Assembly: GCF_036186745.1 (NCBI RefSeq)
Contig: NZ_CP108086.1
Location: forward strand, 6,076,001 to 6,140,000
Length of the DNA stretch: 64,000 nucleotides
DNA from: Microbispora hainanensis
GTDB taxonomy: Bacteria > Actinomycetota > Actinomycetes > Streptosporangiales > Streptosporangiaceae
Direction of reading: 5' to 3'
The notes beneath the pieces were generated by a model, which had not been told where the DNA came from, made no database searches, and saw nothing but the letters and a program-made list of their open reading frames with translations. The position numbers and the translations under genes were made by a program. Every line of letters begins with the position of its first letter. Position 1 is the first letter of the stretch. This document shows positions 1 to 8,577 of the stretch, piece after piece.

Positions 1-453
1 CACGATGCCGACGCCGCCGCCGACCGCGATGACGGCCGACAGGATGCCGACGATCGAGGGCACCCGGGTGGCGGGGAACTCGTCGCGCACGATCCCGAAC
101 GACACGGGGAACACGGCCCCGCCGAGGCCCTGGATGATCCGGGCGATGATCAGCACGCCGACGTTGGGGGCGACGGCGGCGACGACGCAGCCGAGCGCGA
201 TGGCGGCCAGCCCGACGAGCAGCGTGCGGTCCTTGCCGATCATGTCGGCGATGCGGCCCAGCAGCGGCGTGGCGACGGACGCGGACAGCAGCCAGGCGGT
301 GAGCACCCAGGTCACCGCGCTCTGGCTGGTGTGGAGGTCGTGCTGGATGGTGGACAGCACGGGGCTGACCAGGGACTGCAGCAGAGAGAACGAGGCCACG
401 GCGGCTGCCAATGCGAGGAAGGTCAGCCGTTGCGGCGAGGTGGTGCGTGACAT
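1..453 (-). CDS. MFS transporter, N-terminal part (cut by window edge)
   Basis: The reverse strand from an ATG at 453 begins MSRTTSPQRLTFLALAAAVA and runs off the left edge after 151 residues. Hydrophobic segments alternate with the motif GRIGDMIGKDR, matching the loop 2-3 signature (GxLaDrxGrkr) of the major facilitator superfamily. The sequence AVTWVLTAWLLSASVATPLLG is typical of the DHA2/EmrB-type drug:H+ antiporters that export toxic compounds across the plasma membrane. The gene is divergent from a TetR regulator, the usual arrangement for a ligand-induced efflux pump. The substrate cannot be inferred and the C-terminal half is outside the window. Confidence 0.85.
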   Translation of the reverse strand, partial: MSRTTSPQRLTFLALAAAVASFSLLQSLVSPVLSTIQHDLHTSQSAVTWVLTAWLLSASVATPLLGRIADMIGKDRTLLVGLAAIALGCVVAAVAPNVGVLIIARIIQGLGGAVFPVSFGIVRDEFPATRVPSIVGILSAVIAVGGGVGIV

Positions 454-618
454 CGAGATCCTTCGACAGGAGGAACCGGCACGACGAGGCGCGCCGGTGA
501 CGACGCCCCGGTTGAGGGGACGGCGCATGACAAAGCGAACGATCAGGGGGCGTTGACACAGGGGGGGACGCGAACGCGAATGCCCGCCTGCTAAAGTCGA
601 GGCGTGCCTCCACATTAG

Positions 619-634
619 CGGAGGTAACCCTCCG
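619..634. promoter_or_regulatory. Perfect inverted repeat between MFS gene and tetR (putative operator)
   Basis: CGGAGG-TAAC-CCTCCG is a perfect palindrome with 6-bp arms in the divergent intergenic region, 22 bp before the TetR start codon. Another CCTCC lies just to its left, so half-sites recur. Its position suits an autoregulatory TetR operator also covering the MFS promoter. The regulator assignment is inference. Confidence 0.5.
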
Positions 635-656
635 GTTCAACCTCGGGAGGAGACCG

Positions 657-1235
657 GTGAACGAGAAGGCGGCCGAAGGCCCCCGGACGAGGGTGCGGCG
701 TCCCCAGCGCGCCGACGCGCGGCGCAACTTCGACGCGCTGCTCGCCGCCGCGCGGGAGGCGTTCGCCGAGCGCGGGACGGATGCGTCCCTGGAGGACATC
801 GCCCGGCGCGCCGGCGTCGGCATCGGCACGCTCTACCGCAACTTCCCCACGCGGCAGGACCTGTTCGACAGCGTCTACCTGGACGAGATCGACGAGCTGT
901 GCGACGCCGCGCGGCAGGCCGCCGACCTGCCGCCGTGGGAGGCGCTGGCCGCCTGGCTGCGCCGGTTCGTGGACTACGCGGCCACCAAACGGGCCATCTA
1001 CGAGGCGCTCAACCGCGACTCGGAGATGATGCGGTCGAGCCGCGTCGCGATGTACGAGGCGGGGCAGCCGCTGTTCGACCGGGCGAGGGAGGCCGGGGTG
1101 ATCCGCGGCGACGTGACCTTCGACGACGTCCTGCGGATGGTCTCCGGCATCACCGGAGCCGGGTTCGTCGACGAGGATCAGCGCGAGCGGGTGCTGGGCA
1201 TGGCCCTCGACGGCGTACGGGCCCGCCCGGCCTGA
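657..1235 (+). CDS. TetR/AcrR family transcriptional regulator
   Basis: This 192-residue protein starts at GTG 657 with a GGGAGGA ribosome-binding site 4-5 bases upstream. Residues about 20-66 form the TetR helix-turn-helix (EDIARRAGVGIGTLYRNFPT, with the diagnostic TLYRxF). The remaining helices form the ligand-binding and dimer domain (FDDVLRMVSGITGAGF). It is divergent from an MFS transporter and an inverted repeat lies in between, so it probably represses that pump and itself until a ligand binds. The ligand is unknown. Confidence 0.88.
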   Translation: MNEKAAEGPRTRVRRPQRADARRNFDALLAAAREAFAERGTDASLEDIARRAGVGIGTLYRNFPTRQDLFDSVYLDEIDELCDAARQAADLPPWEALAAWLRRFVDYAATKRAIYEALNRDSEMMRSSRVAMYEAGQPLFDRAREAGVIRGDVTFDDVLRMVSGITGAGFVDEDQRERVLGMALDGVRARPA

Positions 1236-1239
1236 ACCA

Positions 1240-1700
1240 TGCCGGGCCACTCGTAGGGGAAACTCCGGTAGATGTCGGTCATGTAGATGTACACGTCGCC
1301 GCCGGTGCTGCCGGCGAGCGGCTTGACCACCTTCAGCGCATCTGATGATGCCGGGCCGTTCGGGATCGTCACGAAGGGGCGGTCGTTCAGTCGGTCGGCC
1401 CGCCGGGGAGTGACAGGGCCTGCGTGCCGTCGGGACCCACGGCGGTCGTGGCGGAGCCCGGATTGGACAGGGTCCCGTCCAGGCCGGAGGGGAGCGGTCC
1501 TCGACGACGCCGCTCGACAGGTCGCCGTCGAAGTCGTAGTGGAGGACGAGTGCCGGTTCGGCGGCGCCGTCCGCCGGAAGGGCGTGCGCCGGCACGGCGG
1601 CGAGGAGGAGCGCGGCCGTCACGCGGACGGGGCGAGAAAGGGGGCGAGGCGTGCGCCTGCGTGCTCGCCCGGGCAAGGGTACGGCCATGCGCTGTCCCAT
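1240..1700 (-). pseudogene. Frameshifted secreted LamG/concanavalin-like protein remnant
   Basis: The reverse strand from 1700 encodes a signal peptide (AALLLAAVPAHALPADGA) and the start of a LamG-type lectin fold (LVLHYDFDGDLSSGVVEDRS). Near 1498 a base appears to be missing from a C run; the domain resumes in another frame (SGLDGTLSNPGSATTAV, QALSLPGGPTD). A second shift near 1395 moves to the frame reading RPFVTIPNGPASSDAL and then DVYIYMTDIYRSFPYEW, ending near 1240 against the tetR stop. Such domains usually sit at the N-terminus of secreted glycosidases. The three-frame continuity is my reading by eye; the original enzyme is unknown. Confidence 0.5.
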
Positions 1701-1803
1701 TCGGGCAGGGGCGCCGAGTCGTCCGCCGATCTGTCCGCCGGCCGGCCGCGCTCACCCGCGACGGCCCCCTGCCCGGTGAGTGAGGTCGGGGATCGGGACG
1801 CGT

Positions 1804-1827
1804 CGAATCGATTCGCGCACCGATTCG
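1804..1827. promoter_or_regulatory. Upstream pair of LacI-type operator-like sites
   Basis: CGAATCGATTCG (1804-1815) is a perfect 12-bp palindrome with a central CG step, immediately followed by CGCACCGATTCG (1816-1827). Both resemble the two sites at 1983-2007. They lie about 220 bp before the binding-protein gene, a spacing that would allow DNA looping between operator pairs. Binding by a LacI-family repressor is inferred from symmetry only; no lacI-type gene lies in this window near it. Confidence 0.5.
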
Positions 1828-1949
1828 ACCGGACGATAAGGGCGCTGCCGCGAACGGTCAAGCACCGGAAACCTCTCCGGCACATCGTCGTCATCATGTC
1901 GGCGCGCTCCCTCCAGGCGGGCGTCCCGGAAATCAGGCCGCGTACCCCA

Positions 1950-2007
1950 TTGACGGGTGCACCGGGGCGGGCCTATCGTCGGCGAACCGATTCGCCGAAC
2001 CGATTCG
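1950..2007 (+). promoter_or_regulatory. Promoter with tandem operator sites for the sugar ABC operon
   Basis: A TTGACG box (1950-1955) and a TATCGT box (1974-1979) are 18 bp apart, a good SigA-like vegetative promoter. Two identical 12-mers CGAACCGATTCG follow at 1983-1994 and 1996-2007, overlapping the expected transcription start. A repressor there would block initiation. A third loose copy (CTCCGATCGGG) follows. The AGGAGG ribosome-binding site and ATG 2050 come next. Confidence 0.6.
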
Positions 2008-2049
2008 ACTCCGATCGGGAACAGGCGCGTAACGCTAGGAGGTCACGTC

Positions 2050-3327
2050 ATGAGACCAGGGTCGAGCGGCCGGCGTGCGGCCGGGATGGGTGCGGTGGTC
2101 CTCGCGGCCGCCACCGGGCTGGCCGCCTGTTCGTCACAGCCCGACGGCACCGGCGCATCTTCGGCGGGTGCGAGCCAGGCCGCCGGTGGCGGGACCTACA
2201 CGATCTGGGACCCCTACCCGCAGTTCGACGACTCCTCCGACTGGGTGAAGCTGCTCACGCAGTGCGGGACCCAGGCCGGGGTGACCATCAAGCGGACCGG
2301 CTACGACACCACCGACCTGACGAACAAGGCGTTGCTGGCGGCCCAGCAGGGCAACTCGCCGGACGTGCTGATCGTGGACAACCCGGTGGTCTCGACGCTG
2401 GCCGAGGCCGGCGTGCTGACGACGACCGAGGAGAACAATCTCGACGTCGCGTCGATCGAGCCGAACCTGCTGGCGGCCGGTCAGCTCGGCGGCAAGACGT
2501 ACGGCGTCCCGATCGGGGCGAACACGCTCGCGCTCTACTACAACAAGGACGTGCTCAAGAAGGCCGGGGTGGACGCGGAGTCGGTGAAGGACTGGGCGTC
2601 GCTGACGGCGGCGCTGGAGAAGGTGAAGGCGGCGGGCAAGAAGGGCATCACGTTCGCGGGCATCGGCACCGAGGAGGGCAGCTTCCAGTTCCTGCCCTGG
2701 TTCTGGGGCGCGGGCGCGAACCTCACGAAACTGGACTCGCCCGAGGGTGTCTCCGCGCTGTCGCTGTGGGCCGACTGGGTGAAGAAGGGCTACGCGCCGA
2801 CCTCGGTCATCAACAACACGCAGACCACGAGCTGGCAGGAGTTCGCGACCGGTGACTTCGCCTTCGGGGAGAACGGCACCTGGCAGCTCGCCAACGCCAA
2901 GAAGACCGGCTTCGACTACGGCATCATCCCCATCCCCGCCAAGGACGGCGGCACCGCGCCCGCTCCGACCGGTGGTGAGTTCGTGAGCATCCCGGTGCAG
3001 TCGGACACCGCGCGTTATGCCACCTCGCAGAAGCTCGTGAGCTGTCTGACCAGCACGGACAACTCGCTGACCACCACGACCACGTTGTCGTACATCGCGC
3101 CGACGGAGGACGTGCAGGCCAAGCAGGTCGAGCAGAACGCCGAGCTGAAGGTGTGGGTGGAGGCGGTCAAGGCGGCCAAGGGCCGCACCAGTGACAACCT
3201 CGGCACGAAGTATCCGAAGATCTCCGAGCCGATGTGGAAGGCGATGCAGGCCGCGATGAGCGGGTCGCAGTCGCCGCAGGAGGCGCTGACCGCGGCCCAG
3301 GCCACGGCGGCGAGCGCGACCCAGTAA
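2050..3327 (+). CDS. Sugar ABC transporter substrate-binding lipoprotein
   Basis: This 425-residue protein is a family 1 (MalE-like) solute-binding protein that captures an oligosaccharide outside the membrane and hands it to the two permeases encoded next. Residues 1-27 are a lipoprotein signal with the lipobox LAAC and acylated Cys27. Typical blocks follow: SPDVLIVDNPVVSTLAEAGV, YGVPIGANTLALYYNKDVLK, GDFAFGENGTWQL. The start is ATG 2050, chosen for the AGGAGG at 2037-2042; in-frame upstream sequence lies in the operator region. The stop overlaps the first permease start (TAATG). No ATPase is in the operon, so a shared MsiK-type ATPase probably energises uptake. The exact sugar is unknown; the GH63-like enzyme downstream suggests an alpha-glucoside or mannoside. 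Confidence 0.9.
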   Translation: MRPGSSGRRAAGMGAVVLAAATGLAACSSQPDGTGASSAGASQAAGGGTYTIWDPYPQFDDSSDWVKLLTQCGTQAGVTIKRTGYDTTDLTNKALLAAQQGNSPDVLIVDNPVVSTLAEAGVLTTTEENNLDVASIEPNLLAAGQLGGKTYGVPIGANTLALYYNKDVLKKAGVDAESVKDWASLTAALEKVKAAGKKGITFAGIGTEEGSFQFLPWFWGAGANLTKLDSPEGVSALSLWADWVKKGYAPTSVINNTQTTSWQEFATGDFAFGENGTWQLANAKKTGFDYGIIPIPAKDGGTAPAPTGGEFVSIPVQSDTARYATSQKLVSCLTSTDNSLTTTTTLSYIAPTEDVQAKQVEQNAELKVWVEAVKAAKGRTSDNLGTKYPKISEPMWKAMQAAMSGSQSPQEALTAAQATAASATQ

Positions 3328-4370
3328 TGAGCACGAGCCGATTGACGCGAACTCCGGTGGCGCGCACCCGGCCAGAAAAGCAGGCAACAGGAAAGCGGGC
3401 TCCAGGAAAGCGGGCTCCAGGAAAGCGGGCTACGGGAGAGCAGGCGGCAGGGGAGCGGGCGCCTGGAAAGCAGCGGGCAACGGGTAGGCAGGCGACGGGG
3501 CAGTGGGCGGCATGGGCGTTCCTCGCGCCCGTCGTCGTCTATCTGCTCGCGTTCTACGTCTATCCGCTGTATCGCAACGTCGATCTGAGCCTGCGTAACT
3601 ACACGGTGCGTTCGTTCGTGCAGGGGGACGCGCCGTTCACGGGGTTCGCCAACTACGCGAAGGTGTTCGCCGATGCCACCTTCGGCCCGGCGCTGTGGCA
3701 CACGGTGGTGTTCACCGTGGTGTCGCTGGCCTTCCAGTTCACCATCGGGCTTGCGCTGGCGGTGTTCTTCAGCCGCAACTTCCGGCTGTCGGCGACGCTG
3801 CGGGCGTTGTTCCTGGTGCCGTGGCTGCTGCCGCTGATCGTGTCGTCCTCGACCTGGTCGTGGATGCTCAACAGCGAGTCGGGCGTGGTCAACGCGGCCC
3901 TGAGCTGGGTCGGCGTCGGCCCGGTCAACTGGCTGACCTCGCCGGACTGGTCGCTGTGGTCGGTGACCATCGCCAACATCTGGATCGGCATCCCGTTCAA
4001 CCTGGTGGTGCTCTACAGCGGGCTGCAGGCGATCCCCTCCCACATCCACGAGGCGGCGGCCCTGGACGGGGCGACCGGCTGGCAGCGGTTCTGGCGGGTG
4101 ACGTTCCCGCTGCTGCGGCCGGTCTCGGCGATCACGCTGCTGCTCGGGCTGGTCTACACGCTCAAGGTGTTCGACATCATCTGGATCATGACGAAGGGCG
4201 GCCCGAGCGACGCGTCCACGACGCTGGCCACCTGGTCCTACCGGCTCGGCTTCGGCAACCTGCTGCCGTCCTTCGGACCCGGCGCGGCGGTCGGCAACCT
4301 GCTGATCGTGATCGCGCTGGTCTTCGGCCTCGTCTACATCCGTACGCAGCGAAGGCAGGGCACGGCATGA
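3327..4370 (+). CDS. Sugar ABC transporter permease (MalF-like)
   Basis: This 347-residue inner-membrane permease has the binding-protein-dependent transport motif IHEAAALDGATGWQRFWRVT (EAA loop) that docks the ATPase. ATG 3327 overlaps the stop of the binding protein, so translation is coupled. Residues about 15-55 are an unusual basic, repetitive cytosolic tail built of GKRAP-like units before the first membrane helix (AWAFLAPVVVYLLAFYVYP). Six helices follow, as usual for MalF-type permeases without the large periplasmic loop. It overlaps the second permease by four bases (ATGA). Confidence 0.9.
   Translation: MSTSRLTRTPVARTRPEKQATGKRAPGKRAPGKRATGEQAAGERAPGKQRATGRQATGQWAAWAFLAPVVVYLLAFYVYPLYRNVDLSLRNYTVRSFVQGDAPFTGFANYAKVFADATFGPALWHTVVFTVVSLAFQFTIGLALAVFFSRNFRLSATLRALFLVPWLLPLIVSSSTWSWMLNSESGVVNAALSWVGVGPVNWLTSPDWSLWSVTIANIWIGIPFNLVVLYSGLQAIPSHIHEAAALDGATGWQRFWRVTFPLLRPVSAITLLLGLVYTLKVFDIIWIMTKGGPSDASTTLATWSYRLGFGNLLPSFGPGAAVGNLLIVIALVFGLVYIRTQRRQGTA
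3391..3435 (+). repeat. 15-bp tandem repeat inside permease gene (three units)
   Basis: Three units of GAAAGCGGGCTCCAG (third ends CTACGG) lie head to tail in frame and encode repeated G-K-R-A-(P/T) blocks. Degenerate further units continue to about 3500. The unit length is a multiple of three, so expansions would keep the reading frame. Confidence 0.8.
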
Positions 4371-5173
4371 GGCGGCTGAAGACCGCCGTCGGGCTGGCGC
4401 TGACGGCCGTGATGCTGTTCCCCGTCTACTGGATGATCAACGTCTCGTTCACCCGCGACCAGGACATGCGCAAGTCGCCGCCCTACTGGTTCCCGGTGCA
4501 CGGCACGCTGGACGGCTACCGCGCGGTGCTGGAGCAGCAGGGGCCCTACCTCGCCACCAGCCTCGTCGTCGGGCTGGGCACCGTGGCCCTGACCCTGGTG
4601 ATCGCGGCGCCCGCGGCATACTCGCTGGCCAAGCTGCGCCCGCGCGGCGGCGGCGTGCTGAGCTTCGTGCTGCTCATCGCCCAGATGATCCCGGGGATCA
4701 TCATGGCGATGGGCTTCTACGCCATCTTCCTGAGCACCGGCGTGCTCAACACCGTCCCCGGGCTGATCGTGGCCGACTCCACCCTCGCGGTGCCGTTCGC
4801 CGTGCTGATCCTCGCCACGTTCATGTCCGGCATCCCCGAGGAGCTGATGCAGGCGGCCCGGGTGGACGGCGCGGGCGCGCTGCGCACGTTCGTCTCGATC
4901 GTGCTGCCGGTCAGCCGCAACTCGGTCATCACGGTGTCGCTGTTCGCGTTCCTGTGGGCCTGGTCGGACTTCGTCTTCGCCTCCACCCTCGACCAGGGCG
5001 GCGCCCACCAGCCGATCACGCTCGGCATCTACCACTACATCGGCAACAACAACCAGGAGTGGAACGCCATCATGGCCACCGCCGTGGTCGCCTCCATCCC
5101 GGCCGCCGTTCTGCTCATCGTCGCTCAGCGTTACGTCGCCGCCGGGGTCACCGCCGGCGCCGTCAAGGACTGA
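4367..5173 (+). CDS. Sugar ABC transporter permease (MalG-like)
   Basis: This 268-residue permease pairs with the MalF-like protein to form the membrane channel. It has six hydrophobic segments starting at TAVGLALTAVMLFPVYWMIN and the EAA motif EELMQAARVDGAGALRTFVS followed by LP. The ATG overlaps the preceding stop (ATGA) and the glycosidase follows after 29 bp, so all four genes are probably one transcript. Length and layout are normal for the family. Confidence 0.92.
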   Translation: MRRLKTAVGLALTAVMLFPVYWMINVSFTRDQDMRKSPPYWFPVHGTLDGYRAVLEQQGPYLATSLVVGLGTVALTLVIAAPAAYSLAKLRPRGGGVLSFVLLIAQMIPGIIMAMGFYAIFLSTGVLNTVPGLIVADSTLAVPFAVLILATFMSGIPEELMQAARVDGAGALRTFVSIVLPVSRNSVITVSLFAFLWAWSDFVFASTLDQGGAHQPITLGIYHYIGNNNQEWNAIMATAVVASIPAAVLLIVAQRYVAAGVTAGAVKD

Positions 5174-5202
5174 GCCTCTTTTCGAGAAGGGACCCCCTCT
5201 TC

Positions 5203-6924
5203 ATGACCGTCGCCGCTTCAGGCCCGGTGTTCTCCCTGCGGGAAATCCCGTTCAGCTATCGCGGCTCCTGGTTCGGCTTCTCGCCGGTGGTCGCCCAGAA
5301 CACCTACGCGCGGGACGTGCATCTGGTCTCCCATCAGACCGGCATGCATCCGATCCTGCGGCTGGCGCCGTCCGCGGACAGCGAGGTCACAGCCACGCCC
5401 CACCGGCTCACCTGGAGCCGCGCGGACGGCCGGATCGACCTCGCGTACGAGAACGCCGACACGGTGCGGCTGCGTGGCCGGGGCCTCGGGCTGAGCCTCC
5501 TGGCCGCCGACCCCGTCCTGACGCCGTTCAGCGGTCCGTACTTCTACCAGGACCCGGCGGACGGCTCGTTCGTCTTCACCGTCTACCAGACCGGCCGCCG
5601 CTACCGGGTGACGGTGCTCGCCGGGCAGGCCGAGGCGCGGGGCACGCAGGCGCTCGGCACCGCGGAGCGGGGCGTCGTGCTGAGCGGCGAGTGGGAGATC
5701 GCCGTCGAGGAGTACGAGACCGCCCGCGCCCCCTACACACGTACGGACGACTTCGAGCGGGTGGCCGAGGCGGCGCGGGCCGAGTTCGACGCGTTCACGG
5801 CGGCGGTCGCCCCCTGGCGCAGCGACCGGACGCCCGCGGCCGAGCTGGCCGCCTACGTCCTGTGGTCGGCGACCGTGCGCCCCGCCGGGTTCGTCACCCG
5901 GCCGGCCGTGCTGATGTCCAAGCACTGGATGGACAAGGTGTGGAGCTGGGACCACTGCTTCAACGCCATCGCCCTCGCGGACGGCCTGCCCGGCCTGGCG
6001 TGGGACCAGTTCCGGCTGCCCTTCGACCACCAGGACGAGGCGGGCGCGCTGCCCGACTCCGTCACCCACTCGGAGATCCTCTACAACTTCGTCAAGCCGC
6101 CCATCCACGGCTGGGCACTGCGCCACCTCCCGCCCGCCGCCGAGCCGGAGAAGGTCTACCGGCTGCTGGAACGCTGGACGGGATTCTGGCTCACGGCGCG
6201 GCGCGTCCCGGGCCGCGAACTGCCCCACTACCAGCACGGCAACGACAGCGGCTGGGACAACGCCACCACCTTCGACCCCGAACGCGTCGTGGAGACCGCC
6301 GACCTGGCCGCGTTCCTCGTCCTGCAGATGCGCGAGCTGGCCCGCCGCGCCCCGGACCCGTCCGCGGCGGCCCGCTGGTCCGGCGCCGCCGACCGGATGC
6401 GCGACGCGCTGCTCGCCGAGCTGTGGACGGGGGACCGCTTCGTCGCCCGTGGAGCGCGCTCCGGGCGCACCTGGCCGAGCTCCAGCCTGCTCGACCTCAT
6501 GCCCATCGTGCTCGGCGACGAGCTCCCCGAGCCGGTGCACACGGCGCTCGCCGCACGCATCGCCGCGCACCTGACCGCGTTCGGGCCCGCCACCGAGCAC
6601 CCCGAGTCCGAGCACTACCAGGACGACGGCTACTGGCGGGGGCCGATCTGGGCCCCCTCGACAGTGCTCATCGAGGACGGCCTGCGCCGCGCCGGGCACG
6701 CCGAGCTCGCCGACGAGATCAGCGCCCGTTTCCGCGGGCTCTGCGAGCGGTCCGGTTTCGCGGAGAACTTCGACGCGCGCACCGGCGAGGGGCTGCGCGA
6801 CCGCGCCTACACCTGGACGGCCAGCGCCTACCTCATCCTCGCCGCCGCCCATGAGAGGCGACACGAGCAGCGAGGCGAACGGCGACACGAGCAGCGGGCC
6901 CAGCCGGCGGACACCCCCGCGTAG
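5203..6924 (+). CDS. GH63/MGH1-like (alpha/alpha)6-barrel glycosidase
   Basis: This 573-residue protein has no signal peptide, so it should act in the cytosol on sugars brought in by the preceding transporter. An N-terminal beta-rich domain (to about residue 190) is followed by an (alpha/alpha)6 barrel. Blocks shared with GH63 and GH37 enzymes are visible: MSKHWMDKVWSWDHCFNAIA, YQHGNDSGWDNATTFD (with the likely catalytic Asp) and YWRGPIWAPSTVLIEDGLRR. The ATG at 5203 follows a GAGAAGGG site. The C-terminal tail (ERRHEQRGERRHEQRAQ) is a short duplicated basic tail. Substrate could be a kojibiose-, trehalose- or mannosylglycerate-like sugar; family membership is firmer than substrate. Confidence 0.78.
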   Translation: MTVAASGPVFSLREIPFSYRGSWFGFSPVVAQNTYARDVHLVSHQTGMHPILRLAPSADSEVTATPHRLTWSRADGRIDLAYENADTVRLRGRGLGLSLLAADPVLTPFSGPYFYQDPADGSFVFTVYQTGRRYRVTVLAGQAEARGTQALGTAERGVVLSGEWEIAVEEYETARAPYTRTDDFERVAEAARAEFDAFTAAVAPWRSDRTPAAELAAYVLWSATVRPAGFVTRPAVLMSKHWMDKVWSWDHCFNAIALADGLPGLAWDQFRLPFDHQDEAGALPDSVTHSEILYNFVKPPIHGWALRHLPPAAEPEKVYRLLERWTGFWLTARRVPGRELPHYQHGNDSGWDNATTFDPERVVETADLAAFLVLQMRELARRAPDPSAAARWSGAADRMRDALLAELWTGDRFVARGARSGRTWPSSSLLDLMPIVLGDELPEPVHTALAARIAAHLTAFGPATEHPESEHYQDDGYWRGPIWAPSTVLIEDGLRRAGHAELADEISARFRGLCERSGFAENFDARTGEGLRDRAYTWTASAYLILAAAHERRHEQRGERRHEQRAQPADTPA

Positions 6925-7050
6925 TCGCCGCCCCGTCACGTCCTGTTCACGGGGTTCCGGCCGTTCTCACCTGGCCTGCCCGAGAGGATAGGTTGGCTCC
7001 CGATCATCAGGGGCGCGCGTGGCCATGAGGGCCATGAGGAGGTGCGGGAC

Positions 7051-8577
7051 GTGGTGCCGTCCACGCTCGGCGGGCGTTACGAGCTGGAGGAGCTGATCGG
7101 CCAGGGCGGGATGGGCGAGGTCTGGCGCGGCCGGGACCTGCGGGCGCACCGTCCCGTGGCGGTGAAGATCCTCACGCCGCAGGTCGCCGGGGTCGCCTCG
7201 CGGGAGCGCTTCGCCCGCGAGGCCAGGGCCGCCGCCCGCGTCGTCCACCCGAACGTGGTGACGGTGCTCGACGTGGGCGAGCAGGACGCGCGGCCCTACC
7301 TGGTGATGGAGCTGCTCACCGGCCGCAGCCTGGCCGCCGAGCTGCAGGACCGGGGCAGCTATGGCGTGGCGGAGGCGTGCCACCTCATGAGCCAGGCCGC
7401 CGCCGGCCTGGACGCCGCGCACCGCGCCGGGGTCGTGCACCGGGACGTCAAACCCGCCAACCTGCACCTCACCGCGAGCGGCTTGCTCAAGGTGGTCGAC
7501 TTCGGCGTCGCCCAGGTGGCGACCGAGGCGGCGCGGCTGACCATGGTGGGCACCGTCGTCGGCACCGCCGCCTACCTGGCTCCCGAGCAGATCGACGGCA
7601 GGGGCGGCGGCTCCGCCTGCGATCTCTACGCGCTGGGGTGCGTCTGCTACGAGCTGCTGTGCGGGCACCCCCCGTTCACCGGGTCGGCCCCCGAGCTGGT
7701 TTATCAGCACATCCACCAGGCCCCGGTGCCGCCCGGCCGGCACCGGCCCGACATCCCCGCCGAGCTGGAGCGCCTGATCATGGCGCTGCTGGCCAAGGAC
7801 CCCGCCGCCCGGCCCGCCGACGCCGAGGTCGCCCGCCGGATCCTCGCGGCCGTCGCCCTTTCGGCCGGACGGCCGGCGTGGGAGGCGGGAACGCCCGCTC
7901 CGCCTCCGGCACCGTACGCCGGCGGCGCGCGGGCGGGCGACACGGCGCTGCTCGACGCCCCGCTGCTCGACACCCCGCCGCCCGTCGGCCCGGCGGGCCG
8001 TACGGCGGGGATGTCGCCCGAGCGGCGCACGCTCCTCCGGCTCGGCGCTGCGGTGGCGGGACTCGCCGTGGTCACGATCGGGGTGGCGGCCCTGTCCGAC
8101 GGCGGAGGGCAGGCGGAGCCCGCGGCCGCGGCGCCCAGCCCCACCGGGACGTCACCGGGGAGGGTCTCGCCCAGCCCGACGCGGGCGACCAGGACACCGT
8201 CACCACGGCCATCCTCCGAACCATCCCCGAAACCGTCCTCGATACCGTCCCCGAAGCCGTCTCCCACGCCGCCCGCACGCCCCGTCTACCGCAACTACCA
8301 GGAGTGGCTGGCCGCCTTCGAGCACGCCCTGCAGGAGCAGGAGCGGCGGGGCGGCATCGAGCCGAGGCTGGCCCGCGACGCCCACGAGGCGATCAGGAAG
8401 ACGGCCAGGGACATGTCCAGAGGCCCGGGCAGAGGCCGGGGAGGAAACAGGAGCGACAAGGCCGCGCGGCGCGTCCGCGACATCCTGATCAAGCTCCGGC
8501 AGGCGCGTCAGGCCGGCAGGATCGCCGACGGCCCGCTGGTCGACTTCCTGAACGCCACCGGCATCAGCGGGCGGTAG
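7051..8577 (+). CDS. Transmembrane Ser/Thr protein kinase (PknB-like, no PASTA)
   Basis: This 508-residue kinase has a complete N-terminal catalytic domain: glycine loop GQGGMGEV, catalytic AVKIL lysine near residue 39, HRDVKPAN near 130, DFG near 150 and the APE motif (LAPEQ). A single membrane helix lies near residues 330-350. It is followed by a Pro/Ser/Thr-rich stalk of roughly 55 residues and a basic helical outer domain of about 95 residues. PASTA repeats are absent, so the ligand differs from PknB. GTG 7051 is chosen because AGGAGG at 7037-7042 sits 8 bases before it; GTG 7042 overlaps that site. The 3' end overlaps the convergent Lrp gene by 14 bp. Confidence 0.9.
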   Translation: MVPSTLGGRYELEELIGQGGMGEVWRGRDLRAHRPVAVKILTPQVAGVASRERFAREARAAARVVHPNVVTVLDVGEQDARPYLVMELLTGRSLAAELQDRGSYGVAEACHLMSQAAAGLDAAHRAGVVHRDVKPANLHLTASGLLKVVDFGVAQVATEAARLTMVGTVVGTAAYLAPEQIDGRGGGSACDLYALGCVCYELLCGHPPFTGSAPELVYQHIHQAPVPPGRHRPDIPAELERLIMALLAKDPAARPADAEVARRILAAVALSAGRPAWEAGTPAPPPAPYAGGARAGDTALLDAPLLDTPPPVGPAGRTAGMSPERRTLLRLGAAVAGLAVVTIGVAALSDGGGQAEPAAAAPSPTGTSPGRVSPSPTRATRTPSPRPSSEPSPKPSSIPSPKPSPTPPARPVYRNYQEWLAAFEHALQEQERRGGIEPRLARDAHEAIRKTARDMSRGPGRGRGGNRSDKAARRVRDILIKLRQARQAGRIADGPLVDFLNATGISGR

